Source of the DNA: Pseudomonadota bacterium
Lineage (GTDB): Bacteria > Desulfobacterota > Syntrophia > Syntrophales > UBA5619
Assembly (NCBI GenBank): GCA_018896355.1
Contig: JAHIMW010000250.1
Span: 1-10,770, forward strand
Length of the DNA: 10,770 nt
Reading direction: 5' to 3'
The stretch's first letter is position 1. Every line of letters begins with the position of its first letter. The position numbers and the translations under genes were made by a program. The notes beneath the pieces were generated by a model. It made no database searches. It saw only the letters and a list, made by a program, of their open reading frames with translations, and was not told where the DNA came from. This document shows, piece after piece, positions 1 through 6,231 of the stretch.

Positions 1-24
1 AGGTTTCATGGTCGTTTTCAGCAC
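1..24 (-). CDS. Possible 5' end of the next gene (partial, unidentified)
   Basis: Reading leftward past rfaE2, a GTG at 24-22 followed by open codons (V/M-L-K-T-T-M-K-P) is preceded by GAGGAG with about four bases between. An in-frame ATG follows at 9-7. It lies 88 bases after the rfaE2 stop on the same strand, so it could be a further member of that operon. Only eight codons are visible, so no product can be named. The call rests on the ribosome-binding-site-like sequence alone. Confidence 0.25.
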
Positions 25-112
25 GTTGCTCCTCTATCTCCTGATGATTGAATTGGGATGATACTCTTACATGATCGCGGGGAATTTGTAAAGAAAAAAA
101 TAAGGGGGTGTT

Positions 113-595
113 TCATTGCCGCCCATAGACGCGGAGGACCTTCTCTACGATGTTCGTCGTGGATGCCCCTTCGACCAAGGGAACGAGGAGCACCTCTCCG
201 CCCCAAGACCGGACGGCGTCCCGTCCCACGACGGCCTCCTCCTTCCAGTCCCCCCCCTTGACGAGAACATCCGGCCGCAGATATTCGATTAGCCTGAGCG
301 GTGTCGTATCGTCAAAGAGGGTCACATAATCAACCGCTTCCAGCGATGCGACGACCTCGGCCCGCTCCTCCTCGGGGAGCAGCGGCCGCCTTTCTCCCTT
401 GATCGCCCGGGCGGAAACGTCGCTGTTGAGGGCAAGGATCAGCAGATCCCCCCTCTTCCTCGCTTCCCGCAGATACCGGACGTGTCCAACGTGCAGAATG
501 TCGAAACAGCCGTTCGTGAAGGCGATCTTCTCCCCTTGTCGCCGGCGGCGTTCCACCTCGATCTTCAATGCTTCCCAGCTTAGAATCTTTTTCAT
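113..595 (-). CDS. rfaE2: D-glycero-beta-D-manno-heptose 1-phosphate adenylyltransferase (stand-alone RfaE domain II)
   Basis: This cytoplasmic enzyme transfers AMP from ATP to heptose 1-phosphate, giving ADP-heptose for the LPS inner core. The 160-residue product has the cytidylyltransferase fold signature: FTNGCFDILHVGH at residues 26-38 with the HxGH motif at H35-H38, then LVKGGDW near 105 and the family ending STTNIVEKV near 145-153. The length matches single-domain RfaE2; in enterobacteria the same domain is fused to a kinase as HldE. A longer reading frame begins at 640, but it runs through a palindrome. The ATG at 595 has GGAGGA at 605-610 with nine bases between, so I take 595. The gene lies 51 bases after comF and is probably last or near-last in the rsfS-comF-rfaE2 transcript. 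It implies a Gram-negative outer membrane with heptose-containing LPS. Confidence 0.93.
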   Translation of the reverse strand: MKKILSWEALKIEVERRRRQGEKIAFTNGCFDILHVGHVRYLREARKRGDLLILALNSDVSARAIKGERRPLLPEEERAEVVASLEAVDYVTLFDDTTPLRLIEYLRPDVLVKGGDWKEEAVVGRDAVRSWGGEVLLVPLVEGASTTNIVEKVLRVYGRQ

Positions 596-612
596 CCCGT
601 GTTCTCCTCCAG

Positions 613-639
613 TGGGGACAGATTTGAAATCTGTCCCCA
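613..639. repeat. TGGGGACA-type palindrome between comF and rfaE2
   Basis: A perfect 27-base inverted repeat has arms TGGGGACAGATTT and its complement around a single central base at 626. It sits in the 51-base gap between the comF stop and the rfaE2 ribosome-binding site. In RNA it would form a 13-bp stem, though with almost no loop. No T-run follows on the minus strand, so an intrinsic terminator is unlikely. The outer eight bases of each arm match the two palindromes at 10578-10606 and 10738-10766. That marks a dispersed REP-like family with variable inner arms. Confidence 0.85.
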
Positions 640-646
640 AGTAATC

Positions 647-1414
647 TTATTCGAGGAAAGTCGGTGCAGGCTCGGGTGGCCGGTCGTGATCGTAAACCGC
701 CCGGGCCATCGTTAAAACAGCCACGGCTTCCGCCTTCGCCCGGATCAGAACGCGGGCGCATTCGGTCAGCGTGCTTCCGGTGGTGTAGACGTCATCCACG
801 AGGAGGAGCCGCCGGCCGACGATCCGTTCCGGATGCGTTACGGTAAATGCGCCTTGAACGTTTGCCGACCGCTCTTTTCTGTCCAGGCCGACCTGCGGCG
901 GTGTGAAGATATTCCGCCGGAGCACTGTGAAATCGAGCGGTATGTTGAACCGCGTGGAGAGCCCGCGGGCCAGGATCACCGCCTGGTTAAAGCCCCGTTC
1001 CCGCAGCCGTCTCCGGTGCAGCGGAACCGGCAGGATCCGCTCGAAGACCTTCATCTCCCATGTTTTGCCAGCAAAATCGGCCATGATTCTGCTCAGCAGA
1101 TCGCCGATCCCGGTCTTCCCCCGGTACTTGAACCGATGGATGGCCGTCAGCAGCGTTTCCTCGTATCGTCCGACCGATCGTGCGACCGCATAGGGTCTTT
1201 CCGTGATGAGACACTCCCCGCAAAGATGGTCTTCCCCTTCCGCGGCGGGAAAAGGGGTTCCGCACCGGGGGCAGAGGGGGGAGCCGATGAAACGGATGCC
1301 CGCCATGCAGCGCGGACAGAAGGGGAGGGGACCGTGCTGCTCCAGAAGTTCTTCACAGGTGATGCAGCGGGGCGGAAAAATGAGGTCGGCGATCCCGGTC
1401 AGGATCTCTTTCAA
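647..1414 (-). CDS. comF: ComF-family phosphoribosyltransferase-like protein
   Basis: The 255-residue protein has the two-part ComF layout. The N-terminal zinc-ribbon region has four CxxC pairs at C17/C20, C33/C36, C48/C51 and C65/C68. The C-terminal type I phosphoribosyltransferase domain contains LPVPLHRRRLRERGFNQA (128-145) and the PRPP loop LLLVDDVYTTGST (203-215). Family members are tied to DNA uptake in naturally competent bacteria, but most bacteria carrying comF are not known to be competent and the substrate is unsettled. The start is a TTG at 1414, two bases after the rsfS stop. The sequence GGAGGGG inside the end of rsfS serves as its ribosome-binding site, which suggests translational coupling. 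Length and motifs look intact. Confidence 0.92.
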   Translation of the reverse strand: MKEILTGIADLIFPPRCITCEELLEQHGPLPFCPRCMAGIRFIGSPLCPRCGTPFPAAEGEDHLCGECLITERPYAVARSVGRYEETLLTAIHRFKYRGKTGIGDLLSRIMADFAGKTWEMKVFERILPVPLHRRRLRERGFNQAVILARGLSTRFNIPLDFTVLRRNIFTPPQVGLDRKERSANVQGAFTVTHPERIVGRRLLLVDDVYTTGSTLTECARVLIRAKAEAVAVLTMARAVYDHDRPPEPAPTFLE

Positions 1415-1416
1415 GG

Positions 1417-1815
1417 TTACATCCCCTCCGCCAGAGCCTTCAAGGAAGCCGTTTCGTCGGGTACGGCCATCCGGGGCGTCTCCGACCAGAGCCGTTCCAG
1501 GTCATAGAAGGTCCGGACCGATTCGAGAAAGACGTGGATGATCACGTCGTCGTAGTCGAGAAGGATCCACTTTCCTCCGGCCTCTCCCTCGACGCCCAGC
1601 GGCAGCATCCCGGCCTTTTTTAGATTCTCCTGGATCGCGTCGGCGATCGCCCGGACCTGGCGGTCGGACGTCCCGCTGCAGAGGATGAAGTAGTCGGCAA
1701 AGGAGGAGATCTCACTGACATTGAGGATGACGAGCTCCTTCGCCTTTTTTTCCAGCGAGGCGTTGACGCACAGGAGCGCCCTCGCGCGCGAATCGCTTTC
1801 TTTTTTTCTGGCCAA
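1417..1815 (-). CDS. rsfS: Ribosomal silencing factor RsfS (Iojap/DUF143 family)
   Basis: RsfS binds ribosomal protein L14 (uL14) and blocks joining of the 30S and 50S subunits, lowering translation during starvation. The product has the family landmarks: AKELVILNVSEISSFADYFILCSG (25-48), SDRQVRAIADAIQ (50-62), GKWILLDYDDVIIHVF (81-96) and YDLERLW (104-110). An open frame extends to 2043, but the extra N-terminus is basic, low in complexity and runs through the promoter and a remnant. The TTG at 1815 has TGGAGGG just upstream (spacing about four bases) and gives 132 residues, a normal size. The start is therefore inferred, not certain. In many deltaproteobacteria rsfS follows nadD and precedes gpmI; neither is visible here, so the neighbourhood looks rearranged. 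Confidence 0.9.
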   Translation of the reverse strand: MARKKESDSRARALLCVNASLEKKAKELVILNVSEISSFADYFILCSGTSDRQVRAIADAIQENLKKAGMLPLGVEGEAGGKWILLDYDDVIIHVFLESVRTFYDLERLWSETPRMAVPDETASLKALAEGM

Positions 1816-1905
1816 TCGCCCTCCAGTTCTCTTGTTGCCGGGAAACCGGTTCCGGCGGCCGTTTTTCTGTCTCTTGGCGGTTCCTGCGATACGAGCAGCG
1901 GCTTT

Positions 1906-1934
1906 TTTGTAGCAGAACAGAGGATTTGTGTCAA
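1906..1934 (-). promoter_or_regulatory. Sigma70-type promoter for rsfS-comF-rfaE2
   Basis: On the minus strand a perfect -35 box TTGACA (1934-1929) is followed after 17 bases by TACAAA (1911-1906), four of six matches to the -10 consensus. Transcription would start near 1900, leaving a leader of about 85 bases before the TTG of rsfS. Only one base separates the -35 box from the 1936-1960 repeat. No other good promoter is seen before rfaE2. Confidence 0.6.
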
Positions 1935-1935
1935 C

Positions 1936-1960
1936 GATGATCCGAACCGACCGGTCCGAA
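1936..1960. repeat. Dispersed 25-bp repeat, copy 1
   Basis: The plus-strand sequence GATGATCCGAACCGACCGG followed by TCCGAA recurs at 3648-3671 with the same first 19 bases and then CCGAA, one base shorter. It includes the self-complementary GACCGGTC. It abuts the -35 box of the rsfS promoter. A 19-base exact match is not expected by chance in 10.8 kb. Copy 2 lies in a ligase remnant, so this copy may be a scrap of the same sequence, or both may be a shared regulatory or junction sequence. Confidence 0.6.
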
Positions 1961-1997
1961 TTGGCGGTTGTGAAAAGAAATCGCTTTGATTTGATAA

Positions 1998-2072
1998 TTT
2001 GTTTGATAATGCCAGCAGATATTCGTGGCCGCAATCTTTGCATTTCACGCGGGCAAAGCCGTTGTGCAAATC
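1998..2072 (-). pseudogene. IS91-family transposase remnant (N-terminal zinc-binding region)
   Basis: A 25-codon stretch reads DLHNGFARVKCKDCGHEYLL and a few more residues. This matches the N-terminal zinc-binding region of IS91-type transposases, where a CxxCGHE motif follows an F-A-R-x-x-C segment. The match stops after LALSNK, where family members continue into a second cysteine pair. The piece is therefore a short scrap with no catalytic domain. It sits between the promoter region of rsfS and a 34-codon ORF. The other IS91 fragment at 10022-10770 holds the central part of such a protein, so the two do not overlap and need not come from one element. Confidence 0.65.
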
Positions 2073-2175
2073 AGATCGGGAAAGGTGAATAATATTCCGG
2101 CAATCCACCAGCCCAGAAAGCAAACCAGATAATCGTAACCGCAACGATCATTTTCATATGCCGTTTTGCGTTCAT
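2071..2175 (-). CDS. Small one-helix membrane ORF (34 aa), unknown or truncated
   Basis: An ATG at 2175, eight bases after the metallophosphatase stop, opens a 34-codon frame. It has a basic start (MNAKRHMK) and a hydrophobic segment MIVAVTIIWFAFWAGG at residues 9-24, consistent with one transmembrane helix. GAGGAG at the end of the upstream gene lies about 12 bases before the ATG, rather far. The frame stops at 2071, exactly where the IS91 remnant begins, so it may be the first codons of a longer membrane protein cut off by that event. I recognise no family. It could also be a chance ORF. Confidence 0.35.
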   Translation of the reverse strand: MNAKRHMKMIVAVTIIWFAFWAGGLPEYYSPFPI

Positions 2176-2183
2176 TGTTACCG

Positions 2184-3476
2184 TTATTTCAGCTCCTCGA
2201 TTCTTTCTTTGATCTTCTGTTTGTGAAGTTTGTTCTTGGTTAGCGGCAATGCCTTTTTATACATTTTAATGGCGGTGTCATATTGCTTTTGCTCCGTTTT
2301 CAATTGGGCATAGTGATACCAGACATTAAAGGAGTTCTTGTTTATGGCCAGCGCCTTGGAAAGATAATAATCCGAGAGATCGAGTAGTTTGACGCTTAGG
2401 CAGAATTCTCCCAGTCTGAAAAAAACTTCTTCCTGGCCTTTCAGGATTGAAAGAAGTTTGGTAATCCCGGTATTGTATTCCACCGTCCGGTCGTCCAATT
2501 TGTATCCGGTTGTCGCTATGATATGCGGCATGGGATGGTCCGGAAACATTTCCATGGCTTTTTCGGCCAGGCTTATCGCGCCTTGTATCCGACCTTCCTC
2601 CATCAACTGCGTGGCCAGTTGCACTTCATTCTGCAGGGGGATCAATCGGTAATCGATAGAATCCCCGTTTACAATCACATGAAAAAAGTGATTGAACGCT
2701 CCATCATCGATGGTTCCCACCAGCGGTGCGCCGGAGCCTCCGGCAATGATCTGGCCCAATCCGTCAACAACCGAAAAGTTATAAACATGAACGTGGCCGA
2801 CGAATACCATTGAAACATTGTACTGTTTGAATAGCTCGGCAAGCGCATCGCGTTTTCCCGGATATTTGTTCAGCGAATCTTTCAGATGCTCGATCTTTGG
2901 ATACAGGGGCCTGTGCAGCAGGACAAAGATATGTTTACCCTCGGCCCGCTTCAAATCCCCTTTCAGCCATTCCAGTTGTTTGCCGGTGATTTGCGATGCT
3001 TCATTCTCAAGTTCACTGCACAGAATAATAAAATGACAGTTCTTCATATCAACCGAATAATAAAGCGATCCGGTATCCTTGTTTATGTATCGTTCAACAA
3101 AAGCTTCCCTGGAAAATTCCGTGTAACCGGAATGGTTTCCCATCGTTATGTACAGGGGGATATCCTTTTCCCGTATCAACGCCGTGGCTTTCTCAAAGTC
3201 ATCAAATTCTTTCTTCGCCTTCTCGCGTGAATCCACGTCATAACCCAAAACAAGATCGCCGGTGTTAAGTATCAGGGCAGGATCGAGCGCAACGGCCTTT
3301 TGGACCGCCTTGAAGTATATGTACGGCTGTTCCGGTCGGAACTCATTTGCCGGGCGGTTATCCCCCATAACCACAAAATTCAAAGCCTGTTCTTCGGGCC
3401 GCTGGGCAGTGGAAACGGTCCCGCAGCCAAACAGGAAAACCAGCAAGATGCATACACCCTGTAATTTTCTTTTCAT
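2184..3476 (-). CDS. Lipoprotein with calcineurin-like metallophosphoesterase domain and C-terminal TPR-like repeats
   Basis: The 430-residue product starts with a lipoprotein signal peptide: basic MKRK, a hydrophobic core, and lipobox LFGC with C18 as the lipidated residue, so the mature protein is anchored on the periplasmic side of a membrane. The phosphoesterase domain follows with its metal-ligand series: GDNR (D39), NTGD (D74), GNH (N114, H115), LLHRP (H188) and GHVH (H228, H230). From about 285 to 430 the sequence is helical with TPR-like segments such as ALAINKNSFNVWYHYAQL and AIKMYKKALPL. An upstream in-frame ATG at 3500 exists, but the ATG at 3476 has AGGGG five bases away and begins at the signal peptide. 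All metal ligands are present, so it is probably active. The substrate (phosphomonoester, diester or nucleotide) cannot be told. It has its own promoter and appears monocistronic, apart from the 34-codon ORF. Confidence 0.85.
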   Translation of the reverse strand: MKRKLQGVCILLVFLFGCGTVSTAQRPEEQALNFVVMGDNRPANEFRPEQPYIYFKAVQKAVALDPALILNTGDLVLGYDVDSREKAKKEFDDFEKATALIREKDIPLYITMGNHSGYTEFSREAFVERYINKDTGSLYYSVDMKNCHFIILCSELENEASQITGKQLEWLKGDLKRAEGKHIFVLLHRPLYPKIEHLKDSLNKYPGKRDALAELFKQYNVSMVFVGHVHVYNFSVVDGLGQIIAGGSGAPLVGTIDDGAFNHFFHVIVNGDSIDYRLIPLQNEVQLATQLMEEGRIQGAISLAEKAMEMFPDHPMPHIIATTGYKLDDRTVEYNTGITKLLSILKGQEEVFFRLGEFCLSVKLLDLSDYYLSKALAINKNSFNVWYHYAQLKTEQKQYDTAIKMYKKALPLTKNKLHKQKIKERIEELK

Positions 3477-3590
3477 GCTTTCCCCTGCTATCATTTCCAT
3501 AAATGCTGTGTCATCCTGGATACATTCACAGGCTTAAACGACTTAAAGAGTATTTCTCGAACGTGTTTCATATCTTTGGGATGCGGAGGA

Positions 3591-3619
3591 AATATAGGGC
3601 GGCTATTTTTGCTTGTCAA
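3591..3619 (-). promoter_or_regulatory. Strong sigma70-type promoter for the metallophosphoesterase gene
   Basis: On the minus strand TTGACA (3619-3614) and TATATT (3596-3591) are separated by exactly 17 bases, one mismatch from full consensus. Transcription would start near 3584, leaving a leader of about 108 bases before the ATG at 3476. The promoter lies just past the end of the acyl-CoA synthetase remnant, and that remnant's open frame runs through the -35 box to 3603. It is the best promoter match in the window. Confidence 0.75.
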
Positions 3620-3647
3620 TGGATATTTTGACAGGGATATTTTGCAT

Positions 3648-3671
3648 GATGATCCGAACCGACCGGCCGAA
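3648..3671. repeat. Dispersed 25-bp repeat, copy 2
   Basis: This copy starts with the same 19 bases as 1936-1960 and lacks one base after them. On the minus strand it encodes FGRSVRII at the end of the acyl-CoA synthetase remnant. The recognisable ligase similarity and the repeat end at the same point, 28 bases before the TTGACA box at 3619. The spacing to the promoter therefore differs from copy 1, which argues against a simple fixed-distance operator. Confidence 0.6.
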
Positions 3672-3911
3672 ATACTCTTTCCCAATCGATCCTAATTTCT
3701 TGAATTGATCTTCCGGTCTGAGCAGGGTCACGCCTCCCCCTTCGGTACTTCCATAAGCCTCCCAAAGCTCCGCGTTGTTAAAATAGTCCATGATGGCAAG
3801 TTTCAAGTCTTTTCTGGCAGGCGCAGAAGAAATAAGCAATTGCCGAACTGAGGATACATCAATGCTTTTCTTGAGCTCATCGGGCAAGGCCAGTATCCTT
3901 CCTGAGATCAA
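3648..3911 (-). pseudogene. Internal fragment of an AMP-forming acyl-CoA synthetase
   Basis: The frame reads ALPDELKKSIDVSSVRQLLISSAPA, then DLKLAIMDYF, then the adenylate-forming core motif YGSTEGGG, then KLGSIGKEYFGRSVRII. This is the centre of an ANL-superfamily acyl-CoA ligase (long-chain or aryl), about 88 residues of a protein usually over 500 long. The N-terminal P-loop region and the whole C-terminal lid with the catalytic lysine are missing. An ATG at 3911 exists, but no separate function is likely. The fragment overlaps the last 35 bases of the paaK-like gene in another frame, and that gene's final residues are read from fragment DNA. A deletion joining two ligase genes would explain this. 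The repeat at 3648-3671 marks its other end. Confidence 0.8.
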
Positions 3912-5193
3912 TTACCCTCTTGGCTTTTCCTTCAGTCCTTTCTATGGTTCCGGGTGCAAGAAGTTCTACCCTGGCTCTGATCGTCAATATGGACCTGAGG
4001 TTCTCCGCCACCTTCCCGGTGAAAGAATCCTTATCGAAAGCGGAAGATCCCCACATCTCCGGATCTATTTCTGCTTTTACATAAAGCCGGTCGAGGATGT
4101 CGCGGTCCACTATTATCTGGTACTGCGGCGCTATACCGGGGATGTCAAATAACACGCTCTCAATCTGGCTGGGAAAGACATTGACGCCTCCCACAATCAG
4201 CATATCGTCGCTCCTCCCGGCCAGGCGCATGATCCTCGGGTGGCTTCGCCCGCATGGGCATTCATCCCAGTTTATCACACATATGTCTCTTGTTCTGTAC
4301 CGCAGCAGGGGCATGGCCTCTCTATTCAGCATTGTTATGACCATCTCCCCTTTTTCACCGGGTTCAAGCACCTCTCCGGTGTCCGGATCTATGGTCTCCA
4401 CATAGAATTCATCCCCCCACACATGCAATCCGTTCTGACACTCGCATTCCACAGCCACCCCGGGACCGTAAAGCTCGCTCATTCCGTAACAGTCCATGGC
4501 CTTTAGATCAAGATTCATCTCAATATGTTTTCGTTGCTCTTCACTCCATGGCTCGGCCCCGAACATGGCTATTCTCAAGGAAAGATCCCGAACAGGGTCT
4601 ATTCCCGCTTCCCTGGCCGCTTCCGCCAGATACGTGGCGTAAGAAGGAGTGCAGCAGAGGACTGTTGTCTTAAAGTCCTTCATTATTTCAAGCTGGCGTT
4701 TGGTGTTTCCCGATCCAATGGGCACAACAGAGCATCCCAGTGCCTCAGCCCCATAATGATAGCCCAGTCCCCCCGTGAACAAACCGTATCCGTAGGTGTT
4801 TTGAAGGATGTCTTCACTTGTAACCCCGGCCGTGGCAAGGGCACGGGCCATAAGAGTTGTCCAGACTTTCATGTCGCCCCTTGTATACGACACTACAGTG
4901 GGTGTCCCTGTTGTTCCGCTGGAGGAATGGAACCTTACAATTTCCGCCACGGGGACTGCCAGGATACCATAAGGATAATGCTCCCTTAAATCATCCTTGT
5001 ATGTAAAAGGCACTTTCGGAACGTCCTCCAGTCTCTTTATATCATCAGGAGAAACGTTATTTTCCCGGAATCTCCTTCTGTACATGGGTATCCGCTCGTA
5101 AGCGTATTTTACCACCTTCACGAAACGCTCCTCCTGGTACTCACGTATGGCATCGGGTTTCAATGTCTCAATTTCCGGACTGAACATAGGCAT
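3877..5193 (-). CDS. paaK: Phenylacetate-CoA ligase family (aromatic acyl-CoA synthetase)
   Basis: The 438-residue protein belongs to the PaaK branch of AMP-forming ligases, which convert an aromatic acid, ATP and CoA to the aryl-CoA in the cytoplasm. Motifs from the chosen start are: P-loop SSSGTTGTPT (90-99), YGMSELYGPG (236-245), LRYRTRD (297-303), GRSDDMLIVGGVNVFPSQIE (326-345) and ERTEGKAKRV (418-427) with the probable catalytic lysine near 423. The first ATG at 5199 is one base from AAGGAGG; the ATG at 5193 is seven bases away and is preferred. The gene follows hcrB by 96 bases on the same strand, so the substrate may be 4-hydroxybenzoate, phenylacetate or a related acid; sequence alone does not decide. 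The last residues after IDLRK come from DNA shared with the ligase remnant and look like a substituted tail. Confidence 0.88.
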   Translation of the reverse strand: MPMFSPEIETLKPDAIREYQEERFVKVVKYAYERIPMYRRRFRENNVSPDDIKRLEDVPKVPFTYKDDLREHYPYGILAVPVAEIVRFHSSSGTTGTPTVVSYTRGDMKVWTTLMARALATAGVTSEDILQNTYGYGLFTGGLGYHYGAEALGCSVVPIGSGNTKRQLEIMKDFKTTVLCCTPSYATYLAEAAREAGIDPVRDLSLRIAMFGAEPWSEEQRKHIEMNLDLKAMDCYGMSELYGPGVAVECECQNGLHVWGDEFYVETIDPDTGEVLEPGEKGEMVITMLNREAMPLLRYRTRDICVINWDECPCGRSHPRIMRLAGRSDDMLIVGGVNVFPSQIESVLFDIPGIAPQYQIIVDRDILDRLYVKAEIDPEMWGSSAFDKDSFTGKVAENLRSILTIRARVELLAPGTIERTEGKAKRVIDLRKDTGLAR

Positions 5194-5289
5194 CTTCATC
5201 CCTCCTTGTCTGTAATCCAGTGGCCCTACCCAACCTGGAACCTACCTCAGGCAAGATAGGATAATCTGATATTCTGTTGCAAAAGATCT

Positions 5290-6219
5290 TCAAACTCTCC
5301 TTATCAGCTCCTCTGCCAGCACCCTGACCATATTCTTTCTGTAATAGGGAGAGAGGGACATATTGTTGATCGGGGACACATCCTTATATGCCCGCTCCGG
5401 TATTTCTTTCAGTTCTTCAAGAGAAGAAAACTCATACATGAAAGGTTTTGCCCCTACAGATCCCACAACAAGCCTTCCTTTGCCTCCTGTATCCATGGAA
5501 ATGGCAACGTTGACGCTGGGGTAATCAACGGCTTTCCTCATCCTGAATTTTCCATATCCACCCTTCATTTTAGCCGAAGGTATGATGACATTTTTTATCA
5601 GCTCATCTCTACTTAAGGAGAAAGGGGTCACTCCATCTCCGGTAAAAATATCTTCGAGGGCTGTTTCTTTCTCACCATTTTCACTCACAATGCAGACGGA
5701 TGCGCCAAGGGACATGAGTGCGGGGGCCAGGTCGCCACGGTAGACCGAAAAACACCTTTTCCCTCCTTTTGCCGCATTACATATGTCCCCGCCGTTCTTC
5801 AAACACGGTTTAAAGGAATCTCTCCACGCTTCAGATTTATTGTAGTACAGGCATCTCGTATTCTGTAAAATGTTCCCTCCAATGCTCCCCCTTAACTGGA
5901 TGTTTTCACTGGCCGTTAAAGTTGCAGCCTCATGTAAGGCAGGATATTTATCTTTTATGAGCGTGTTATTTCTTATATCAAAAATAGTTGTAAGGGCGCC
6001 TATTTTTACTTTTTCTCCTTTGTCTTCCACATAACTGAGGCCCTCTATGTCTTTAATATCAACGACCAGGCCGGGTTTTTCCAACCCTCTCTTTATCCTC
6101 GGCATTAAATCCGTTCCGCCAGCGAGAATTGCAGCCCCGGATTCATAACCAGGAAGCAGGTCAAAAAGCTCTTTCAGGGTTTCAGGCCTTTTGTATTCAA
6201 ATTCCGGCATTGAACTCAT
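5290..6219 (-). CDS. hcrB: 4-hydroxybenzoyl-CoA reductase-type FAD / 4Fe-4S subunit (beta)
   Basis: This is the medium subunit of a xanthine-oxidase-family enzyme. The FAD-binding motifs AGGTDLMPRIKRG (33-45) and LRGSIGGN (109-116) are present. Ordinary family members lack what follows: a loop with four cysteines at C123 (TRCLYYN), C139 (KPCLK), C147 (DICNA) and C156 (KRCFSVY). In 4-hydroxybenzoyl-CoA reductases such a loop holds an extra 4Fe-4S cluster thought to allow electron flow toward the molybdenum site. The 309-residue length suits a beta subunit. AAAGGAG at 6227-6233, seven bases from the ATG at 6219, supports the start. The gene begins 12 bases after the molybdopterin subunit stop. 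Other aryl-CoA reductases with the same loop remain possible. Confidence 0.87.
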   Translation of the reverse strand: MSSMPEFEYKRPETLKELFDLLPGYESGAAILAGGTDLMPRIKRGLEKPGLVVDIKDIEGLSYVEDKGEKVKIGALTTIFDIRNNTLIKDKYPALHEAATLTASENIQLRGSIGGNILQNTRCLYYNKSEAWRDSFKPCLKNGGDICNAAKGGKRCFSVYRGDLAPALMSLGASVCIVSENGEKETALEDIFTGDGVTPFSLSRDELIKNVIIPSAKMKGGYGKFRMRKAVDYPSVNVAISMDTGGKGRLVVGSVGAKPFMYEFSSLEELKEIPERAYKDVSPINNMSLSPYYRKNMVRVLAEELIRRV

Positions 6220-6231
6220 CGGTTGTCTCCT

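Noticed and set aside
613..639. Intrinsic terminator after comF
   Set aside because: The stem is strong but has almost no loop and no T-run follows on the minus strand; rfaE2 begins right after it and needs read-through.
596..640. rfaE2 extension to a TTG at 640
   Set aside because: The extra 15 residues are encoded by the palindrome, and the ATG at 595 has a clear GGAGGA site.
833..1507. 224-codon plus-strand ORF opposite comF
   Set aside because: It is an antisense shadow of comF and the rsfS end, arising from GC-rich codon use. comF has complete zinc and PRPP motifs.
1816..2043. N-terminal extension of rsfS to an ATG at 2043
   Set aside because: The extension passes through the promoter, the 25-bp repeat and part of the IS91 scrap. 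It is basic and low in complexity, and would make RsfS far longer than usual.
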